NCBI GenBank assembly: GCA_038503065.1
Contig: JBCAMK010000013.1
Span: 248,001-312,000 of the forward strand
Reading direction: 5' to 3'
From: Paragyromitra xinjiangensis
Lineage: Eukaryota > Ascomycota > Pezizomycetes > Pezizales > Discinaceae
Length of the DNA: 64,000 bases
Part shown: in pieces, positions 60,601 to 64,000 of the stretch
Layout of the letters: each line of letters starts with the position of its first letter
Numbering within the stretch: the first letter of the stretch is position 1
Position numbers and translations under genes: made by a program
Notes under the pieces: model-generated
Seen by the model: the letters and a program-made list of their open reading frames with translations, nothing else
The model's database searches: none
Told to the model about the DNA's origin: nothing

Positions 60601-60827
60601 GTGGCCTAGAGATCGACAGGAACCCATGCTTGAAGAACGGGGGAATGGTAATTAATGGATTTGATGGACGGGAATATCTCAGAGTGGAATATTTGGTTTC
60701 GGGTCTCTGGGTGGGGTGTTGGTATTAGGAAGATAGCTACGGAGGTGTTTGACACATAGAGTTCTTTGTATTTTATTCTGGGAGTATAGTAAATGAAATC
60801 AACACCGATACCGTCAATTCCTTCTCT
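57637..60827. other. intergenic, about 3.2 kb, no supported gene
   Basis: Includes the GH17 promoter. Overlapping frames at 57992-58740 and 59424-60139 lie on both strands and have no consistent domain, so none is called. Two direct CAAAAGCTTGA words at about 60387 and 60410. Confidence 0.4.
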
Positions 60828-61556
60828 CTACGTCGAACTAGGAGCTACTGTGAAGAGAGTTAGTAAAGCTATAGGATACCGATAAGCACACTATTGAGGG
60901 GGCACTTACCAGAAGCCCACGTACCACTAACTGCAGGTCCACCACCATAACCAGTGCTACTAACCACTCTCAGAGGCTCCGACAACATCGCAAAAATAGA
61001 CTTAAAATACAAAAACCTCCAACACCAATTACAAAACCCAAACTCACAATACCCTTGATACCCACCCGGACACCTCCCATCCTCCGGGTGACCTTCACAG
61101 GAACACTCCCAATCCGCACCTGGCACCTCGCTCTTCTTACACTTAAAAGCCCACCCAGGCTGACACCCATTCCCGACCTTATACCAGCAAGAACACCTAG
61201 AGGAGTCATCATTGCAGTACTTGGCCGAGCCGTCTGGACAGCTTTCGTCCAGCGGGACTAGCTTATTACACTCGCAGTTCGACGTGTCGTCGATTTCTTG
61301 GTAGTAGCAGAAGAAGTTGAAGCTAGGTCTGCATAGTTGCTTTCCGTAGTCGTGGTGGAGGCTGTCAATGGTTGGTAAGGTTTCGGTGTCTTTCACGGAG
61401 ACTTCAACGCGGATATCGAGGACTGCGTCTGGATGATTCAGGTTAGTGAAGGTTTGGGCAGGGGGGAGTCGGTGACATACCGGGTGATGGGTTATGGCTG
61501 AACACCCGCGATGTTAAAAAGATAATGGAAATGAGGATAAAGCTAAAGCCGTACAT
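60828..61556 (-). CDS. secreted cysteine-rich repeat protein (effector-like)
   Basis: Minus-strand exons 61556-61481, 61428-60910, 60868-60828 give 211 residues. The first exon encodes a clear signal peptide (MYGFSFILISIIFLTSRVFS), seen only when this exon is spliced on. The mature part has 16 Cys in an order close to three repeats of C-x-C-x(7-10)-C-[PQ]-x-G-x(3-4)-C: NCECNKLVPLDESCPDG..YC, RCSCWYKVGNGCQPGWAFKC and ECSCEGHPEDGRCPGGYQGY, C. It ends with a hydrophobic-small tail (ASALLTLFTVAPSST) that could be a GPI signal, though weak. No enzyme domain. Likely a wall-associated or extracellular protein; effector activity is speculation. Confidence 0.8.
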
Positions 61557-64000
61557 GGCGATGGTGGGTGTTGGGTAATGACTGGGGATAGGATTGGGTT
61601 TGCTCTCTTAACACTTAAGGAGTGACGATTCAATTGCAATTTCTACAGAGTATTTCCTTTAGGAGACGACTGCTAGTGACTACTTATGGAGTGGTTATTC
61701 TTCTGGATATTTCATAAATAAGTCTACATTAGAGTTGACGATACCGCGTCAGTGTTGGCGAGCTTTCGGCATGATGAATATGCTGCTTTCCTACTATTGA
61801 CTGTGTAATCGGGAGGTTGTGTTGGAGGCTAACGGGAATTACCTGCATGTGTTTATCGTGTGTTCTATGGCTTCCGTTAAGCCAAGAATAGGTCTTATTC
61901 CATTTTACCGCAAGTAGTAGATGGCTCGGAAGATAGCTTCTATGTTTTGTGGGTGTTAGTTAGCGGTGAAATCGAGATCCAGAGAAAGTAGGCTACTATT
62001 CAATAATGTTTGTATTCGTCCTGACGTTTTTCAGCTAGGCTCGTTTGCGAAATTAGTTAAAGAGGCTTGCTCAGCCCTTCGGGGGAGTTCTGCATATTCC
62101 AACAACCACAAAATGTGAGAATCCGGCTATGCACCCCCCTTATAAAAAACCAACCTATCATCATCTCTCTCATACGTCAACAAAAAGGAAACAAGAAAAC
62201 AAAGCAAAAAAAACGTGGCTGGTGAATCCAGATTTTGGAATACTTCAAATATATGTTGGTCACACTTTTACATAAACCATGATACGAAGCTCACATTCAA
62301 ATCTCCTGAGCCGACGGCCCTCACCTATCTCAGCGGCGATAACCTTATTGTCACGCGTCCAGAGTTGAGATTCAGCTCCTTTACGGGTGTCTCAACACAG
62401 CTCTTCGATTGGTCGGGCGCTTAAGTTTATGAGCTGTGTTGGGTTGGGTGTCCGTACGACCTTTTGAGAAGTCGTGATTGAGGGCTTGTATCACTTGATC
62501 AGGGGATCGTCAATTACGAAAGAAGGGTATTGATCAATGGCGCGCCAAGGGGTAATTGCTGTGATATACATACAATATGACAAGTGGTTATGCGGACACT
62601 TAGAGTTGATCGAAAACTTCAGACGCTTCCAGCCAATCGAGGCCTGTACATATAAATTGAGAGCTGATAATCTACCTGCAGGTTGCCTTTTGAGTGTGGG
62701 TATCCCGAGGGGTACGCGTACGAATTCTACCGTTTTTGAATAGTAGTTTACTATTTAACATATGAGAGTGTTGTTTCTGTAGATACTCTCCGAAGAGCCC
62801 CACACAGCAGGGAAACACAGTTCCTTGGGTCTGGGCTGGAGAAGATCGATTACTTACTAAAGGGTTCACGTCGTGCTGAAAATATAATCAAGAAACTAGA
62901 CGGGTTTCTATGCCGTTGCGGCACTCGGGGGGTGGTAGTGGTAATTAAACTTCGTGTGAATGTAGTCTTATCACCGACTACCTCTTTTATCAGTGGTACT
63001 TTAGATTGTGGAACATAATTCTCGGCTCACAAAAAGTCATAGCACTGGATATTTTAGGCATCGATAGAGTCAACATCTCGAATGAAGAGACTGCTAAAGA
63101 AATACGAGACGTATAGGTTTTCCTGGCCTTGGTGTTTGGCCGGCAAAGTGATTCTTACATACAACCGGCATATTCAAATTTGTCGGGTTGGAATCAGGCT
63201 ATAGATGCTTGGATGTCCGCTGTCAACCTTGCGGCCGGGATGCCAAATAGGGTAGAGGTAGAAGGCAATGAGCTTGAAAATGGGAAAGTAGAAGGAAAAG
63301 GTACATCTTATCGAAATCCCAGATTCACTGCGGCTGATTCCTCGCTCATCCCATCCTTCATAATTGCTCCGCATCCCCCATCATCGCTCCATGCTTTAAC
63401 CTCTGCACCTCGGCTGCTTCTCATGTCAAATCATGCAGCATCACTCGTCTATCACTACGTCCAATAATACCGACGCATTCTCAGATGATTTCCTGTCACC
63501 TGAATTGTCCGTATAGGTAACAGTCTATAGCACGGCTGCTATTCCAAGATGTGGCCACGGGGCTCGGACTCCATGGAACCCGTCAACAACCAACCTACGA
63601 GAAGAAACCATCACATCACTTGATGCAATACGGACGACAATCCTCCGACTCTACAGCCTTCCACTTTTGCATGACGGACACCACACTGAATTCCATGGCA
63701 TGGAAGATAACTTTCCGGAGTACATATAATCGGCTTCATTTCTACACTACAGTGGACATAGCTTTAGAGTGGGGCCAACATCCATGAAGTCAGTCTTTTT
63801 GATACTTCTAATGCACCATCAAATCGACAGCAGGTATCAAGAACCAGCCAATGATTTTCTTCTGTTGCATTCGGAATCTCGGAGCCCGGATCGCCTACCC
63901 TCCGAGTATCGTAGCGGCGTCGGATCCGCTTTGTGCCGCACAGCCCCACCTCAATTGTAGTTTATCTACCCGCAACTTTACCATACGATAAAGTCTACGA
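61557..64000. other. right-hand flank, no supported gene
   Basis: Short frames (62215-62424, 62537-62743, 63129-63467, 63551-63787) lack motifs and splice support. A TATA-like TTATAAAA lies at 62141, but no gene follows it convincingly. Confidence 0.45.

Noticed and set aside
1..64000. CRISPR array, bacterial operon, rRNA genes, retrotransposon polyprotein
   Set aside because: No spaced direct repeats, no rRNA core sequences and no reverse transcriptase or integrase motifs in any listed frame; the intron structure is fungal nuclear.

Overview
The window is nuclear DNA of a filamentous ascomycete (Pezizomycotina). The genes carry short GT-AG introns (about 45 to 250 nt) and include orthologues of fungal SIN3, PEX7, OCA2 and PIC2, a btgE-like GH17 cell-wall protein, and a fungus-specific zinc-finger/ankyrin family. 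The wide, repeat-bearing intergenic spaces and many lineage-specific genes would fit an early-diverging group such as Pezizomycetes, but that placement is inference. I rebuilt splice sites by eye; every multi-exon model below keeps frame across all junctions.

Layout. 1-421: tail of an unknown gene. 1625-7311: complete eight-exon SIN3. 7312-13165: long space with no supported gene, ending in the leader of a large WD40 protein (13166-16472). 16.5-34.9 kb: accessory region with four members of one CPYFK-type zinc-finger family (A 18118-20261, B 24712-26018, C 31050-31715 partial, D 31790-33801; A and D also carry ankyrin repeats), interrupted by intron-containing tRNA-Leu(AAG) and PEX7 (27771-28913, minus), and holding three non-autonomous TA-flanked inverted-repeat elements (17533-17676, 22383-22654, 34083-34879). 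35.5-44.3 kb: tRNA-Glu(CUC), an OCA2-like pseudophosphatase, a serine-rich orphan, an F-box-like ankyrin protein, a CBS-domain protein and the mitochondrial carrier PIC2. 45.5-52.5 kb: a coiled-coil orphan and two small single-pass membrane proteins. 55.6-61.6 kb: a GH17 glucanase and a secreted cysteine-rich repeat protein. The remaining DNA holds nothing I can support as a gene.

How the genes relate. The housekeeping genes (chromatin corepressor, peroxisomal import receptor, phosphate/copper carrier, wall glucanase, tRNAs) do not form a pathway. The coherent accessory theme is the zinc-finger family: all four members keep the same two intron positions and phases, and the third member's last splice leads in frame into the ankyrin exon of the fourth, so C and D may be one tandemly fused gene. 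This cluster and its small transposons are the most unusual part of the window.
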